NCBI GenBank assembly: GCA_034687125.1 | Contig: JAQGBZ010000444.1 | Span: forward strand, 1 to 47,353 | Reading direction: 5' to 3' | DNA: 47,353 bases | Source: Neelides folsomi | Taxonomy: Eukaryota > Arthropoda > Collembola > Neelipleona > Neelidae | In this document: one piece after another, positions 23,728-37,855 of the stretch | Numbering within the stretch: position 1 is the stretch's first letter | How the letters are laid out: each line of letters starts with the position of its first letter | Notes under the pieces: generated by a model | The model's database searches: none | Seen by the model: the letters and a program-made list of their open reading frames with translations, nothing else | Told to the model about the DNA's origin: nothing | Program-made: the position numbers and the translations under genes

Positions 23728-25803
23728 TTAAGGTTTTTCCGTGGATCCCTGACTCTGGATTTTGGTGGCTTTTCCGGGAATCTTCATTTTCCCCTTTTTC
23801 TCAGGGGGGTCGATGAAGATTGTGGTTTTACTTTTCCCCGCGGGAGAGTTTGAATGGGGTTGTTCGTTGATAGCATTGCTGGGCCCGGCGACCGGCGACC
23901 CGCTCCGTTGCACCGTCGGCGAAATGGTGAGGTAGACTGGTCGATAAAGAACAACACTTTCGGGCATCTCAAAACCGCCGTCGTAAACTTGGCCAAGTTG
24001 AAATTCGGGTCCGATGTACATTCCACCTTCGGCATGATCCGATGCCACTTCTAATTAATTAAATTTAATATTTAATCCTAATAATTGTATGTAGCATTTC
24101 TAAATGTAACAAATTAATCAAAATTCTTAATCCGATAATTAATTAAATTATTATAGTTCAATTAAAGTTATTGTTTATTTATAATTTAATTGAAATTACC
24201 GTAGGCAATGGAAGGTTGAATATTCGAATTTGGAATTCTAAACGGGACGGTGGCAATTGTAATTGGAAAATGCATGTGTAAGTCTTCCCCGGATTTTTCC
24301 AACTCGATGTTGACCTTAAAACATTTAAAAAGAGTATAAAAGAATTGTAAGCGTTTAAAGCTGATTAAAAACAAATAAAAAAGAGGGAGATTCGAATAAA
24401 AAAAGAAATGAAAGTATCAGGAAGATTTTATCGATTAATTCTAAAAGGGAGATGTCGAGAAAACTCCATGTGGCTCCGCAGACTCCTTCCCCATTTCTTT
24501 TTTATACCTTAAGCATATACCTTTAACTATTCGAATATTCTATGTATCTACAATTTAAAAATACTTCCAACTTTGGATCTTTCAATTCTTCACATGGCTA
24601 AACTTTCCTAATTTCTTTCATCAAAATAAATAAAATTCTTCAAAGAAAAAATATCCAACTTTCCAATTTTTATCCTCAAGAGAATTCCCCTGATTTTCAA
24701 TTGAGAAAATATGAATTGAAAAATTTATTTATTTAAGATGTGAAAAAATAAATTAGTAAGAATTCTAAGAATAAATTATGTGAATAAATTAGTAAGAATA
24801 AATTATGCGAATAATTTTCCTAAGTTAGGTTATTACTTTGAGTAAATAGTAAATCTGTAGAAGGCGGGAAACTCCAATTAAAGTTGGCGGCATCGTCGAA
24901 ACCACAAGTGAAGTCCCGCTGTCCCATTTGCTTCGTGTGTGAGGAGTCACCGCACACCCGCGATATTCCAAAATTGTATGACTCACTTCCTTCGAAACTC
25001 CCAACACCCCGCGGTCGATGTAATACTCAACATACTAAATTACATAATAAATCATCTTTTTTTAATAAAAAAGAACCATTTCCTATGAAAGTCTTTCATA
25101 TTAAAGTTTTATGTGAAACTAAGCCTTGTTGGAATTTAAATGTTGGGATTTAAGTCAAATGATTTAAATAATTTAAATGTCCCAACCTGCACGAGTTTAA
25201 TTTTGAGCCTCGCTTCTTCCTCTGTTTGATTGTCAATGTCGGCTTTTAATCTCAGCGATTCTCCGCAAACGTAGGCCGACCGCTCGAGTTGAGTTTTAAG
25301 GGCGACGGGCCCTCGTTCGCAACACAAACAACAAGTTGTTCGTTTGGCTTGACCAACCATTGGCTTCTACAATTACAAAATTCACCATAAAATTAATAAA
25401 GTATAAAATCTGTGAATTTTAAAATTAAGTATTAATAAAAATATTAAGTCTGCGAATTTTTAAAATTAAGCAGGAGATTTGAAAAAAATGTTTAAATTGT
25501 CTTACAAGGTATTGATCATCCATGCAATCGATGTGGGGTCCGATAATCGTAAAATATTTCATCCCCTGAGGGGGAGACGCGTATGGAATGTCGACCGTCA
25601 CCTAAAGGAGAAATTCCTTAAATTATTCAACTTTATTCGCCCGATAAATTCCCTGGAAAGAGCTAATTAAAATATACCCGCGCGGTAAATTCAAAATTGC
25701 ATTAACCAAAGAGCTTTTAGTAATAAAACCATCGTATGAAGATTCTCCTTTGTGGAAATTCTCTCATGTCTATAAAAGCATCTCTTTCTGTATAAATACA
25801 TAT

Positions 25804-25879
<76 letters not shown>

Positions 25880-28800
25880 TTAGTATATAAAAGTATATAT
25901 ATAAATATAAATCTATACAATATATCTTCAAATATTCTATACAATTCTCTACTATATATTTAAATATATTACGAACAATTTTGTAATTGGGGAAATAAAG
26001 GAGAAAAAATAAGAGATCCTTTAAATTAAATTTTCAAATAAAAGCGCAAAATTTATAAAGGGGTTAAAAAAGTAGTGAACTGAATTAAAGGTAAAGAATT
26101 GAAACAAAAAAGTTTTTGTATGGGGATTATGCGGGAATTGAAGTTGCGTTGAGCGTTGGGCTTTTCAACCTCCACACAAAGGGAAAAGTTTATTTGCCGA
26201 GTTGTGCAGTTTCTTTTATCATAACATAACAATATGATATAAAGTTCATAATGTTATTACAAGACTTGGAAATAAAGTTTGGGAGCTTGGGGAAGTTGAA
26301 GAAATTAAAGGGCCATTTGGTCCTCATTCATCTCTTACTATTTATTCCTATCCCTTCAAATCTCACTTTCATAAGATACATATTATGTAAGTGAGTTTAT
26401 ATAAGTTACATATAAGTAATACATAAGGTATAAATAAAGTACAAACTCTCCAATTCTCTCCAATTATAACTTTAACAATCTTGTTAAAACGACAATAAAC
26501 TTTTAGACAGAGCGGCTAATGAGCTCTCATTAGTTTATATATAAAATATACATATATTGTATATTGTATTGCATAACTTTTAATATATAATGATGATTTG
26601 GTAATTTATACCATTTATTTATATGTTACATACATGTCTGTATATAAAATAAATCATGGGAAATTAATTTACAATATAATTTAAATTTCAGGGGCGTAAT
26701 TAGGGCCATGTGAGTTGATCCGAAATATTTTAATGAGATTTTAACTTCCAGCTCTAACAAGTTGAGAAAATAACTTTCTCGTTTATAGATTTTCAAGATA
26801 AATCACAAATAAAATTAATCACAATTAAAATTAATCGCAATTAAAATTAATAATTACTAAATTTTTTCAATGTTCTTATTATTCCAGTCGCAAAAAAATA
26901 TTTTAGTAAAAACATTTTGAATTTTTTGAATTTTTTCTTAGACAGTGAAAGAATAAACAAGAGTAAATAAAAGGTTAAAGAGGAAAAAATTTGAATGTGT
27001 AAGTAATAAATATTATTTAAAAAGGTAAAAAGTTTGTGAATGTGATAGTAAATAAGAGTGATAAAAAAGATGGGTGTGTGCAAAAAAGGGAGAGGAAATA
27101 AGTTTAAGTGAGAGGAGAATGTTTGAAAAGAAAAGGTTGTTCGTTTGTTGGGTCGTAAAATTATTTGAAAGTGTTGGTAAGTGTTGTGTGGAAGGCGCGG
27201 GATAATTCCCAACTTGAAAATAAAACTTTGTCGTGTACCTTAATGTAGTAGCGGATCGTTCCAGCCCTGGACTCGAAAGAACATGGAAGTGAAGACTCGG
27301 GGAGTTGGAACCGAAATGGGAACTGATGTAAACCCCGAGGAAGAATTGGAACACTTCCCTCTGCTTTCTCTACAACACAAAAATCCACATACAAAATACA
27401 TACAAAACAGCACATTATATCCTACAATACATTCTCTTATATATATAAGTAAATACTATATATTCTCATATATGTCATATATAAATACTATATTCTCATA
27501 TATAATTATATAAATACTGTATATTCTCATTTCCTTATTTCCTTCCCATTTACCAATTTAGTCAAAAACCTTCTCAAATTCCCAATATAAGAATTTATAT
27601 GAATTCACAAATTTATATTCAAGCCAAGAAAAAATGATTAAATTATCTCGACATCTTTCTGTTGCTTAGCAACCAAATGGTTTAACTCACTTATGACTTT
27701 ACCTTTTTATGATTTCAAAACTGAATAATTTTTTTTCCTTTTTATTTAACTGACTTTTATTTTATAAACTAAGTTTAACTCAGTTAACAGTTAAATTTAA
27801 TATTGCTAAGTGTAAGTTAAATTTGATATAACTAAGTTAAATTTGATTAACTAAGTTAAATCTAATTTACTAAGTTGAATTAAATGAGCTTTAATTTACT
27901 AAGTTAAGTTAAATGAGTATTAAAATGTTGATTAATTTAAATTGATGATTAACCTTTTCCCCAAATGATGGCTCGGTCATCAATGAAGTACTGATCATCT
28001 TTGACGGTTCTTCGATCTCCACTGACGACCACTTTCCACTCGGTGTGAGCTTTTCCACGAAGGACGACGCGGACGGCTGGAAAAATTCATTTAATATTTC
28101 CCCTGAATATTAATGGGGTTTAATGAGGGGGAAAAGGGAGGTTGACGGGCGGGGAGGGAAAGTGAGTTAAACTCAAGGGGTTTTTCCATTATGACCCGTC
28201 AATTGAGTTATTGGGAGAATGCGGGGAAGAATTGGATTTGCCCTTAATGAATCCATCAAAGAGAATTTATGGCTCCCGATCCGCAGCCTCCACTTAAGAA
28301 CCAAAACTACTCATAAACTTTCCCCTTTAATTCTCCCTTCATAATTCCCTTCATAATTAAATTCCCTCCGGAGGGGAAATCAATAAGAAACTCTCCATCC
28401 AATTTACAACAATCCCCGGCACTTCAAAATACCTCATAAACAATTTTAACTTCAAATTGACCCAAATTAAACTTCAAATTTAATCCAATTTACCTCCTTT
28501 TATTAAATCTAATTACTCAATAAATGAGCGCCAATTTAATAATTAATACCAAATTAATAAATTGCTATTCCATTTATTGCCATGGAAACAAAATCTAACT
28601 TAACCAAATCAACTAAATATGAATAAAATACCGTATATTGCAATTGGTTCGACCATTCGATGGCTTTATACACTATAAAAAATTTTATTAGCAGTTTTTA
28701 GCATCATTGGCAAATTTTATGATATTCGATATTTTTTATGATATTCACCTATATTCAACATATTTATATCATATTTGGTAATATTTTTCGTAATAATGTT

Positions 28801-31800
28801 AAATCGAAATTATTAAATTAATTTTTTCGCGTGTTTTAGTCCATCACATAAAATATAATTAAGAAAAAAATTTAATTTTTAACACTTAATAATTTCTGTC
28901 AATTTTTGTGTGTTTAATGTCTAGTCAAAAATTAATGACAGATTTTAGTCATTTCCTTAAAAGGAATTTAAAGGGTTCGCCTTAGTCAATATTTTCCATG
29001 TTGCTTTTGGGTTGTCCTGATTTGTTGATAAATGCCTGTCGCTTAATAAAATAATGGATTTACTATGAGTGAATTTTTGCAATGTGTTGGGGAAGGCGAT
29101 CTCTTTTGATTTATTGGACCGTTGGATTTTATGGTGAGATTGAGGGAATTGAGGTGTGTGGATCTTCGGATTCATTTCACTTCCCTTCACTTCTGTTTGC
29201 TCTCTCCCAACATTGGAGGTAAATCCCTTCTGTCCATCTTACGCCTCAACTCAAATGCATTTCCACGCTCAGTTTACTTCATCTTTTACTCCCAAAGTCA
29301 TAAAGAAAATAAACGACTCAGCTATAAGCTGCGGAAAATAAAACGACTCATCCTCCCCTATCTCCCAATCCAGTCCCCGAACCTTTAAAGGTCTTTTTTA
29401 CATTTGGCGGGGAATTTATGAACAACTCAATTAAATTACTTAAATGAAATCGCAGGAAATAAACCGACTTATTTTTGATGACTTATTTTTTTATACAGCG
29501 GGAAAATTGTTCTTTTTAAAGGGTGAGAAATAAAGCCTTAGAAATTTGCCAATTTTTAAAAGTGGAAAAATTGCGGATTTAAAAAAATAGGAAAATTGCC
29601 AATTTTTGGATGAAAATAATAGTAAAATTAAAATCGACGTTAAATTGACATTAATTTTAATGGCGGTTAAATTTAAGTTTTTTAGAGGAAAATTTTGTAC
29701 TTTTGTTTGAATTTTGTACTTTTAATAGTTCAAAGGTGGAAGGCTTAAAGGCATATAATAAAATTTCCAGCCGAGTTCCAGTGAGTTGTTGAAACGATAA
29801 TGAAATAAAATAATTATGAAATTGCGCAAATGTTAATTAAATAATCTTCTCCTCTTTCATTCGCATTCCTCCTCCTCCTTTGAGTGAATTAACGTGGAAT
29901 TTATGGGTTTGAGGATGTTTAATCCGTGGGACGATCTTTAGGATCGTTGTCATGACAACCAAATGGGAATCCTTAGACTTCCCAAAACAGTCCAATCTCC
30001 GCCCTATTCAGATGACAAAGGAAATTCCCTTATCTAATCTCACACAAATTCCGCAAACTTCGGTTCGTTGATTCATAAAACACCTCAGCAAATTCACAAA
30101 CTCAGCACTTATCCCAAATCCTTAAAACTTTCTTTATTAAAGCATCCAATTCAACTCAAACTCCAAACCAAACCTTAAGGTTAACACCAAAATTGGAAAT
30201 TAACCCAAATAAACATATTTACTAAATATTGAGACCGACAATTTTTAAACTTATAAACTTAGAAAGTTTACTGTTTTAACAATACTTAGTCAGTATTAAT
30301 ATAATATTATTTATAATCTTATTAAACTGAACTATTTTCAGATAATCTAATTTAATTTAATTTAATTTAATTTAATGAAATGAAATTAAAATTGAATTAA
30401 ATGATAGCGGTAAATTTATAATGAATCAAAGTGTGGTTTTGATTTGATTTGTTCTTTCTGGCCTTTAACTCGGTCCGGGTTGACAATTTGGGCGGAGTGT
30501 TGGAAGGAAGCGAAACTGTGAATTCTTGCAGGGAGTGGGAGGAGAGAAATCCCACGAGTTGGTTCAAATAAATTTTATCGATTTTCAACTTTCTCTCGTG
30601 GAATTGAAGGAGAAATGTGAAGGGAACCGGACGGATATTCCTCTCCCAATTTATCCCACAAATTCAAACTCATTTTCATTCTTCCTCTGTCTATCCCTCA
30701 TTGCCAATTTGCCAATTATCCTCCATTTTACATTATTCCATGATTCCTCCGATTTCAACGTATTTATCATCAATTACAATTCTGACTTTTCATAATTCAC
30801 CTCTCAAAGGGATAAGAGATAAATGATGGAGGTAATAAAGGAAATTAATAAAATCAATAAATCATACAGATTGGCAAAAAATATACCGTTTATAAAAAAT
30901 CGTTCTTTTTATATAAATTTACTATCTGTAAATATTATATAACTATATATCTATACTATGTTCATAATGTCATAATACTTTTTTTATAAATAATTCCTTA
31001 TATAATAATTTATATATCTTTACTACCATATGGTATACAGTATATTAAACTTAGATAAGAATAAAATATTTATTGTAATTTATCACTTTATATAAATTCA
31101 ATAAATCTGTGGATCATATTTAATGGGAAATTCAATATTTTATAAGTTCATATTTTTACGACTGAGGTTTTATATGTACCCTACGAACCACGGCTTATTG
31201 GGATTGTACAGAGCGAATGTGGGAATTAAACTTCCAATTCGAACATCCTATTAGTAAGTATATATATTTATAGCTACTTATTTTATAGAAATTGTTCTTG
31301 AAATATATTAGCAAATTGAAGTGAAATTAAAATTTTCAAATACATACATATGAAGTTCAATCTGAGGGAGAAGATACTTTTCAAGAGGTACAACAGATCG
31401 ATTCTCTTGAAGAATTGAGTCAAATTAATAGTACAACTATTAAAGAAGTGAAACCAACTTCAGCGCAGGAAGGGAAAAAGACTAAAAGTTAATATTGACA
31501 TTAAACATATTTCATGGTATTTTTTTAAAGTTTGGGTTTTTAACATGATTTTTAACATAATTTGTAGCATTTGAAGAACTTGTTCTTTACAAATTGGAAA
31601 CTTTAATTTCAAAAGTGGATTTGCTTGATAGTAAAGTGAACGTTCTCCTACCTGTAATTGCTAATGAAGCTGCTTCTTTTAAACTTGAATGCCAAACAAA
31701 ATGGCATCGAAGAGAACGTTTCAACGTAAAATAAACGCAGCTGTGAAACGAAATTTATCAGATCTCAATAATGATGAAATTGAAAGAACTCACTCTTCTG

Positions 31801-34235
31801 AAGATAAATCGTATGTTAATATTAATGTAAATGAGTCCTTTAATGAATGCATTAGAGAGTATATTTTTAGTGAAACATCAGATTCCTCTGATTCTCAACC
31901 TGAATCTAGTGACAGTGACATAAAAAACAATAGTATTAAGAATTTTTTTAGCTAGTTGGTCAATCAAACACAACATTACGCATTCAGCTCTTAACGACCT
32001 TGTACAAGGTGTTAATCCCTTTCTCCTTAACAAAATCCCCAACTCGAATGCTAGAACAATAATGCATACTCCACGAAATATTCAAATTATAAAGTTGGGT
32101 TTAGGAAGTTTTTATTATTTTGGCATAAAAGATTATTTAATTAAAATGTTTAATCCAAACTTAGCAATTGGAAAATCAAATAATATTAAAAATTTAATTA
32201 ATGAATTTGGTTCTAATTTATTAACTTTAAATGTTGGTGTTGATGGTTTGCCAATATCAAAAAGCAATAAAAGTCAATTTTGGCCAATATTAGGTATTGT
32301 AAATGAATACAATTTAAATCCTTTCGTTATTGCCTTGTATCATGGCCAAGAAAAACCGCCTCTATCTTTATTTTTTAACGACTTTATAAACGAATTTAAA
32401 TTATTGGAAAAGGGTATTTTAATTAATAATAGCATGCACATTGTTAAAATCAATGGCTTTATTTGTGACACGCCAGCAAGAAGTTATTGCAAGGGTATTA
32501 AAGCTCACAATGGATATAATGCATGTGAAATGTATTTTATGAATGACAGTGGGATGGAAGTCGAGTGATTTTTGATTGTTTAAATTCTCAATTAAGGACC
32601 AATGAGTCATTTAAAAATAGAATAGATCCGGATCATCACATAATCGATTCTCCTTTAATGGAATTGAACATAGGGTTTGTAAGTCAATTTGTTCTAGATT
32701 ATATGCATTTAATTTTATTAGGCGTTACAAAAAAATTATTTTAAACTTAATTAAAGGTTCATTGTAGAATTTCAAGTAAAACAATGCAATTAATTAATGA
32801 TAAACTACTAAGCTTAAAACCTTATATACCATTTGAATTTAAGCGTAAACCTCGCTCGTTAAATGATATTCATTATTTTAAAGCAACTGAATATCGTTTA
32901 TTCTTATTATTCACATCTATTGTTGTGTTAAAAAACAATGTTTTAGAGGAATTTTATAAACATTTTTTACTTTTCCATGATGCAATATCAATTCTAATTA
33001 CTAAACGTGCTAGTGATATCGAGTGAAATAATTTAGCTAATAAACTCTTGGTTGAATTTGTTAAAAAATCTCCACATTTTTATGGAAAAGGTTTTTTAAT
33101 ATATAATGTTCATATTCATTTAGCAGTCGATTGTTTGTTATATGGAAATCTCGATTCTTTTAGTTCATTTACATTTGAAAATTTTATGCAAACTTTAAAA
33201 AAACCTTTGAGATCAAAAGGAAAATCAATAATACAAGTAGTCAATAGAATAAAAGAGAGCGAATGGTTAAAATTAAATGAGCAATTAACACTTAATGAGT
33301 TATCTATTCACTATAAGAATGAACTGGTAAATTTTGTGATGTATAAAGGTTTAAGGGTTAGTAATAGTATTAGCGATAATACATACATTACAAAAAATAA
33401 TCAATTAATATCAATTGTTAATATTGTTAAGAGTGAAAACATTAAACTTATATGTAAACAATATACAAATTGTATTTATATTATAAGCACAATTTGTATA
33501 TCATTTATTTAAGATGCTTACAATTAAAATAGATTTATTAAATGTAAAGTGCGTAATGTTACCTTTATGTTCAAACACATATTATTGTATTCCTTATTCT
33601 AATACTATTGAATAAATTATAATTTAATAATCTGTAATATATTACGCACTATTTGAATCATATCAGCATTTAGTATAAAAGGGAAATTAATGTAACGATA
33701 ATGCAACAATACATTCCCAATGAAGGGAAGATAAAATTTTCATAAAGGCATTTCACCGTGCTGATGACGGCAAGCCGATATTGTTAGCCTTTACCTTCCC
33801 TGCATCAGGCACCGCGACAAGCCTATCAAAGTGACGATACACTTTGCGTGTATCAGCCCAGTATACTCCCAATAAGCCGTGGTTGTTAGGGTACACACAT
33901 ATATACATATCTGTATTACATATTATTATGTTTTATGTTTTATAGAAATATATTTTATATAGAAAAAAGAAAAGTCGATTTGACACCAAACTTGAAATAT
34001 TCAAAAGCACTTTCTTTTTCCAACTTGATGAAATTTAAATAAATTAAATGAATTTGACATTTTGACTTGCGGATCTTTGATGGGAAAAAGGATGGGAATG
34101 ATGGGAATAAATTTTGTTCTTACCTCGGAGCTTGAAGTTTTCCACGGTGTCGAGAATGACATGACCAGTGAGGATTTCCCCAGCGTAGTACATCTCCTTC
34201 TCCAACCGAATGTCGAACTCCCGAATGTAATCCAT
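23728..34235 (-). CDS. Alpha-arrestin (arrestin domain-containing protein)
   Basis: Minus-strand coding exons: 34235-34124, 28076-27954, 27369-27239, 25601-25506, 25366-25187, 25025-24837, 24314-24200, 24050-23728 (stop); 422 residues, all phases consistent. The N-terminal arrestin domain starts MDYIREFDIRLEKEMYYAGE and continues GHVILDTVENFKLR, AHTEWKVVVSG, FPFRFQLPESSLPCSFES and TIRYYIK. The C-terminal arrestin domain has GPVALKTQLERSAYVCGESL, GVLGVSKE, TMPPTLIG and VNIELEKSG. The segment MYIGPEFQLGQVYDG followed by VLYRPVYLTI is typical of ARRDC proteins. Alpha-arrestins are known adaptors that link membrane cargo to HECT ubiquitin ligases during endocytosis. The PPxY motifs normally used for this are absent from the roughly 100-residue tail, which is instead Pro/Ser/Lys-rich. 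Introns are long, and the exons are GC-richer than their surroundings. A 5' non-coding exon near 40718 is likely. Confidence 0.92.
25602..27238 (-). other. Alpha-arrestin intron 3
   Basis: 1.6 kb of AT-rich intron with a compound microsatellite at 25807-25876. Nothing else was recognised. Confidence 0.5.
25807..25876 (+). repeat. Compound microsatellite (AT)20(AG)15
   Basis: An uninterrupted AT tract at 25807-25846 joins an uninterrupted AG tract at 25847-25876. Confidence 0.97.
27370..27953 (-). other. Alpha-arrestin intron 2
   Basis: It contains a degenerate tandem array, roughly 27795-27920, of units resembling ACTAAGTTAAATTTGAT. No coding content. Confidence 0.5.
31176..33894 (+). mobile_element. 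Decayed 2.7-kb DNA transposon with 36-bp TIRs, inserted in an arrestin intron
   Basis: The left end begins GTACCCTACGAACCACGGCT. The inverted right end (33894 downward) begins GTACCCTAACAACCACGGCT; 31 of 36 bases match. The right subterminal region (about 33745-33890) is GC-richer than the rest and contains a GATACAC/GTGTATC hairpin. The interior encodes a broken transposase-like protein on the plus strand. No convincing target-site duplication was seen, and the ends do not read CACTA, so the superfamily is left open. Confidence 0.82.
31346..33512 (+). pseudogene. Broken tnp2-like transposase pseudogene
   Basis: Segments in order: an acidic region and a coiled-coil stretch (31346-31690), a Ser/Asp-rich piece (31689-31955), then NVGVDGLPISKS with FWPILGIV and ICDTPARSYCKGIKAHNGY (32062-32568), VSQFVLDYMHLILLGVTKK (to about 32742), and YGNLDSFSSFTFENFMQTLK (33048-33512). 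The order and motifs resemble the tnp2-like transposases common in invertebrate genomes. The reading frame is broken by a shift in a T run near 31945, another near 32560, and stops including TAA near 32742 and TGA near 33025. The element is therefore not autonomous. Confidence 0.75.
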
Positions 34236-37228
34236 CCCAATGCTTCACTTCCCCATCACAATGTACAAAAAACCTTGAAAAGAAAAAAATTTAATTGTAT
34301 TTTAAAAAAAATATTTTTTATATTTAATGTAAATATTATGCAGTTTTTCTATATATAAACGTATATAAAAGTATATAAAAGTATATAAAAAAATGAAAAT
34401 CAAATCGAGCCAAATGCATTTATCAAATATTTCTATAATATCAGTGTATATACAATTGAATTTAGTTATTAAGCTATCAATTCACGATTCATTGATTTTA
34501 TATTCACTAAATCTCTCCATGCTATATATTTATAAATATCAAATATATATTGTAAGTATTAGTAGTATTGTACTATTAATATTACTAGTATTATCAATAT
34601 CAATAATTTATAGTTTTTTCTAAATATTTATTACTTTATTAGGATATAAAAAACTAAGATTTGGATGAAGGATTTGATGTAAAAAATAGTTATAGGAAAA
34701 GGGATATACTAAATAATGTATGAAATGAAATCTCCTATTTGTTGTCATTTTCCTTATAATTTAAGTGGAATTGAAAAGCGAGATTGGTGATATTAAATAT
34801 CTTTTACAATTTCTCTTGGAGCATCCCATAAAATAAATTGTAGATTATTACATTTCCCATCCTAAGCCCTTCAACATATTAAATCTTCCCTTAGAATGGA
34901 ATAGAATTATTAAACTTCTTTTCACCAAAACTAATGGAATAAATATAGGGAAGATCAAATATCTAAATCTTCATTCTCTTATATACAAAATATATATCCA
35001 TTTATCCATATACTTATTCTTATAATAAAAAATATACATCCACATACATATAAATATATATCAGTATTAAAAATACATATCTGTAAATGTACACAGCGAT
35101 TATTTTCTTGACCAGGATCATTTATATCACTTATGTAATCAATACTTATACATATTACATTATATGGTATGTATTGTATGTATAGCTTTATATAAGAATT
35201 GTTTTGTAGCTTACAATGTTCAATAATTGAAATTAATTAAAGAGCGCGTATTTACTTCCCTCTTTTAGCACTACTTATTTACACATTAAATTATATGGTC
35301 GATGACATTCCAAATCAAACACATCAAATAGCAACTATGCAAAATAGATACATTTGGATTTATCGTTCGTTGTATAAGAGTATTTAAGCACAGTAAGGAT
35401 ATGAATGTAAGGATATGAATTTTTATATGGTACTTTAAATGAAATGAATTTTTATATCGCGGTTTATAGCCATATAAATTTTTCATTGCATTTTATAACG
35501 TTATGGATCTTCTGGTTTATATATTTGAAGGTCTATTTGAATCTCCATTTGAATCTCCATTTGGAGCGTTTAAAATGAACGTAAAATGAATGCTTATAAA
35601 ATGAAGTGTAAGTTGGATGTTTATTGAAGCATTTGGTTTATTAACAGAGTGAATGTTTTCTCCTTACTTATTCCAAATCATCATTTCCTCATTAAGGGAG
35701 AACGTTTTCAATTGAGATGAATGAAAGTGGATGAGTGGAATAAGTCCGCAGGGAAATGAATCAAAAAATATGAAACTTGGAGTTATTCGGAGTTATATGG
35801 AAAAGATGGGTTTCAAATTGAGACCAAAATTACATAATTTTTACTCATCTCCAATTACATTCATTTTGTATTCAAATTCATATTTGCTTTCCTTCAACAT
35901 TCCCATAAATATTATATGAATACCTATACATATACCATGTACATATAATAGAATATATTGTAATGTATTATGTATATTGCATGCATTAGGATAAAATTGG
36001 ATTTGATATAACTATATCTTGCGAAATCAAATAAAGTGACTAGAGTTTGCGCTATGGTTTAAATTGTTTAGCATTTTGCTCCAAGTTCAAATGATGACAT
36101 GATGAGATTTGATATAAGTAAATATAGTCATTGTGTTGAATGACATAAGTAGTAAATGTACTTATAAGGAATTTTGTATTTATATGGAATTTTCAAGTAT
36201 TAATATAGAGAGGAATTTGGGTGAAGTATGTACCATATATTTTATAAAAGGTAATATATAACTTGTATGGTATAGGTATATGTAAATGGCTTAAGGGGAT
36301 CTTCGGAGCGGAAGAGGGGATTTAACGTTTTCAAATTATACCACTCAATTCACCCTTTATATTTTAATTACAAATTCCTTCGTGAAGGAAATCTAAAACT
36401 TTTTTTACATCTTAAGCTCAATATTCTAAATGTAATGTCAAAATCGCATTTCGGTTTTAATAACAAGTTCCGATGCTGAAGATTTCAATTAAAAGTTTGG
36501 AATTTAATAATGTTTATTATATTTATTCAAACTAATTTTAATTTTGAATTGTTTGTTAATCTTGACATTTAATTCATGTAAAATATGAAAATGAGAAAAT
36601 TGTGAGAATTATGTGAATGAGATTTTATTAAATTATTAAATGTAATGTCCAATTAAATTTATTTATGTAGCAATTTACTTTTATTTACAAAGTTAATCTC
36701 TTCGTGTTGATTTAGCTCTTGAGTTTCTCATGAAATGAAAAATGGGTCTGTTGTTGTTATTTATTTTCCCCCTATTTATTTTGTTTCAAATTATTTATTT
36801 TTAAGAGTAAATGTCAATATTGAATTAATAAAATTGAGTTTTGTTGCCAAATGGAAAGGAGGAGTTGAATAAAGAAAAAAAGAATTTCTTTCATTCCGAC
36901 TTTTCTATTCAATTGGCCCAATTGTCCAACTTTCTTTCTCCGAACATCCGAACAAAAGACGATGCGATTTCCAATTACTTTCCACTCCCGTCAACATCAG
37001 CTCAACATCGCTCTCGAGACAACGTCGAACCTCTCAACTTTTTTTTATCAAATTCATCTCGATTCAGAACATTTGGGATCGGAAATTGGCGCCATTTCTT
37101 TTCACATGTTTTATCATCACTAATTCATTATTATTGTCTTGTTTTTATTCTTTACATGATCCATCCAATAAGAGAAATTAGTTAGTATACTTTAGGCTTG
37201 TTAAGTTAATTAGGATGCATTAGGCTAG

Positions 37229-37243
37229 TTAGGTTAGGTTAGG
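37229..37243 (+). repeat. Short (TTAGG)3 run
   Basis: Three perfect TTAGG units, flanked by near-units (TTAGGC, TTAATT). TTAGG is the ancestral arthropod telomere repeat, but a run this short can arise by chance. Confidence 0.5.
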
Positions 37244-37855
37244 TTAATTAGTTTAGTTGCCTAGTTACATGAGTTAGGTGTATGGTATATCATTATTAAT
37301 GATGTTAATTATTTAATTATTAAGTTGAGTTTTAGTTGAGTTTTAGATGTGTTTTTATCTGGATAATTTTAATTAATTAATTAGTTAATTATATAATAAA
37401 TTGGTCTGGTTAATTTAAGAAGGAAGTAAAAGGGCGTTGAATGAAATGTTTTCATTGAGGTTGAATGAAAAGACAGAGATGAATGAAAAGATCAATAAAT
37501 TCTCATTGGCATTTCCCTCTCGTCCTTTCAATGTTGACCTCCCAATTAGGACAACAATCTTCCTCCAAAACTCTCCAATTACAACCTTTTTCAAACAAAC
37601 CCACAAAATACAAAATTCTCTCTCTCTCATTTATCCCGAACAGTTTTTAATCAAATTAAATTTCAAATTAGCGGACAAAATTCAATAAATCAAAACTCCT
37701 TTCAAAACCTTTAACAAACTCCCAATTAAAAATTCTTTAAAAATTTCTTAATAGCTACACTTACTGCGATTTGTCAAAATTAAAAAAATCTTTTTTGGCA
37801 TTTTTACAGTTCATAATTCAAATAATGTTCTTCAGTTCTTCATATGAAAATTAAT

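Larger units (their letters stand above)
28077..34123 (-). other. Alpha-arrestin intron 1 of the coding region
   Basis: A 6-kb intron. Between 28100 and 31170 there is no gene; short open frames there lack codon bias or homology. A (TTTAA)n stretch lies at about 30350-30375. The right half is occupied by the transposon at 31176-33894. Confidence 0.5.

Noticed and set aside
25717..25944. 75-codon minus-strand frame
   Set aside because: Most of it is translated microsatellite (repeated Ile-Tyr and Ser-Leu).
29122..29388. 88-codon plus-strand frame
   Set aside because: Lies in an arrestin intron, overlaps open frames on both strands, and shows no motif.
36841..37185. 114-codon plus-strand frame inside the arrestin 5' intron
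   Set aside because: No ATG start (begins TTG), no recognisable motif, no codon bias, and no splice-consistent neighbours.
37229..37243. TTAGG run as an internal telomere site
   Set aside because: Only three units; too short to distinguish from chance in AT-rich DNA, so it was kept only as a low-confidence repeat.
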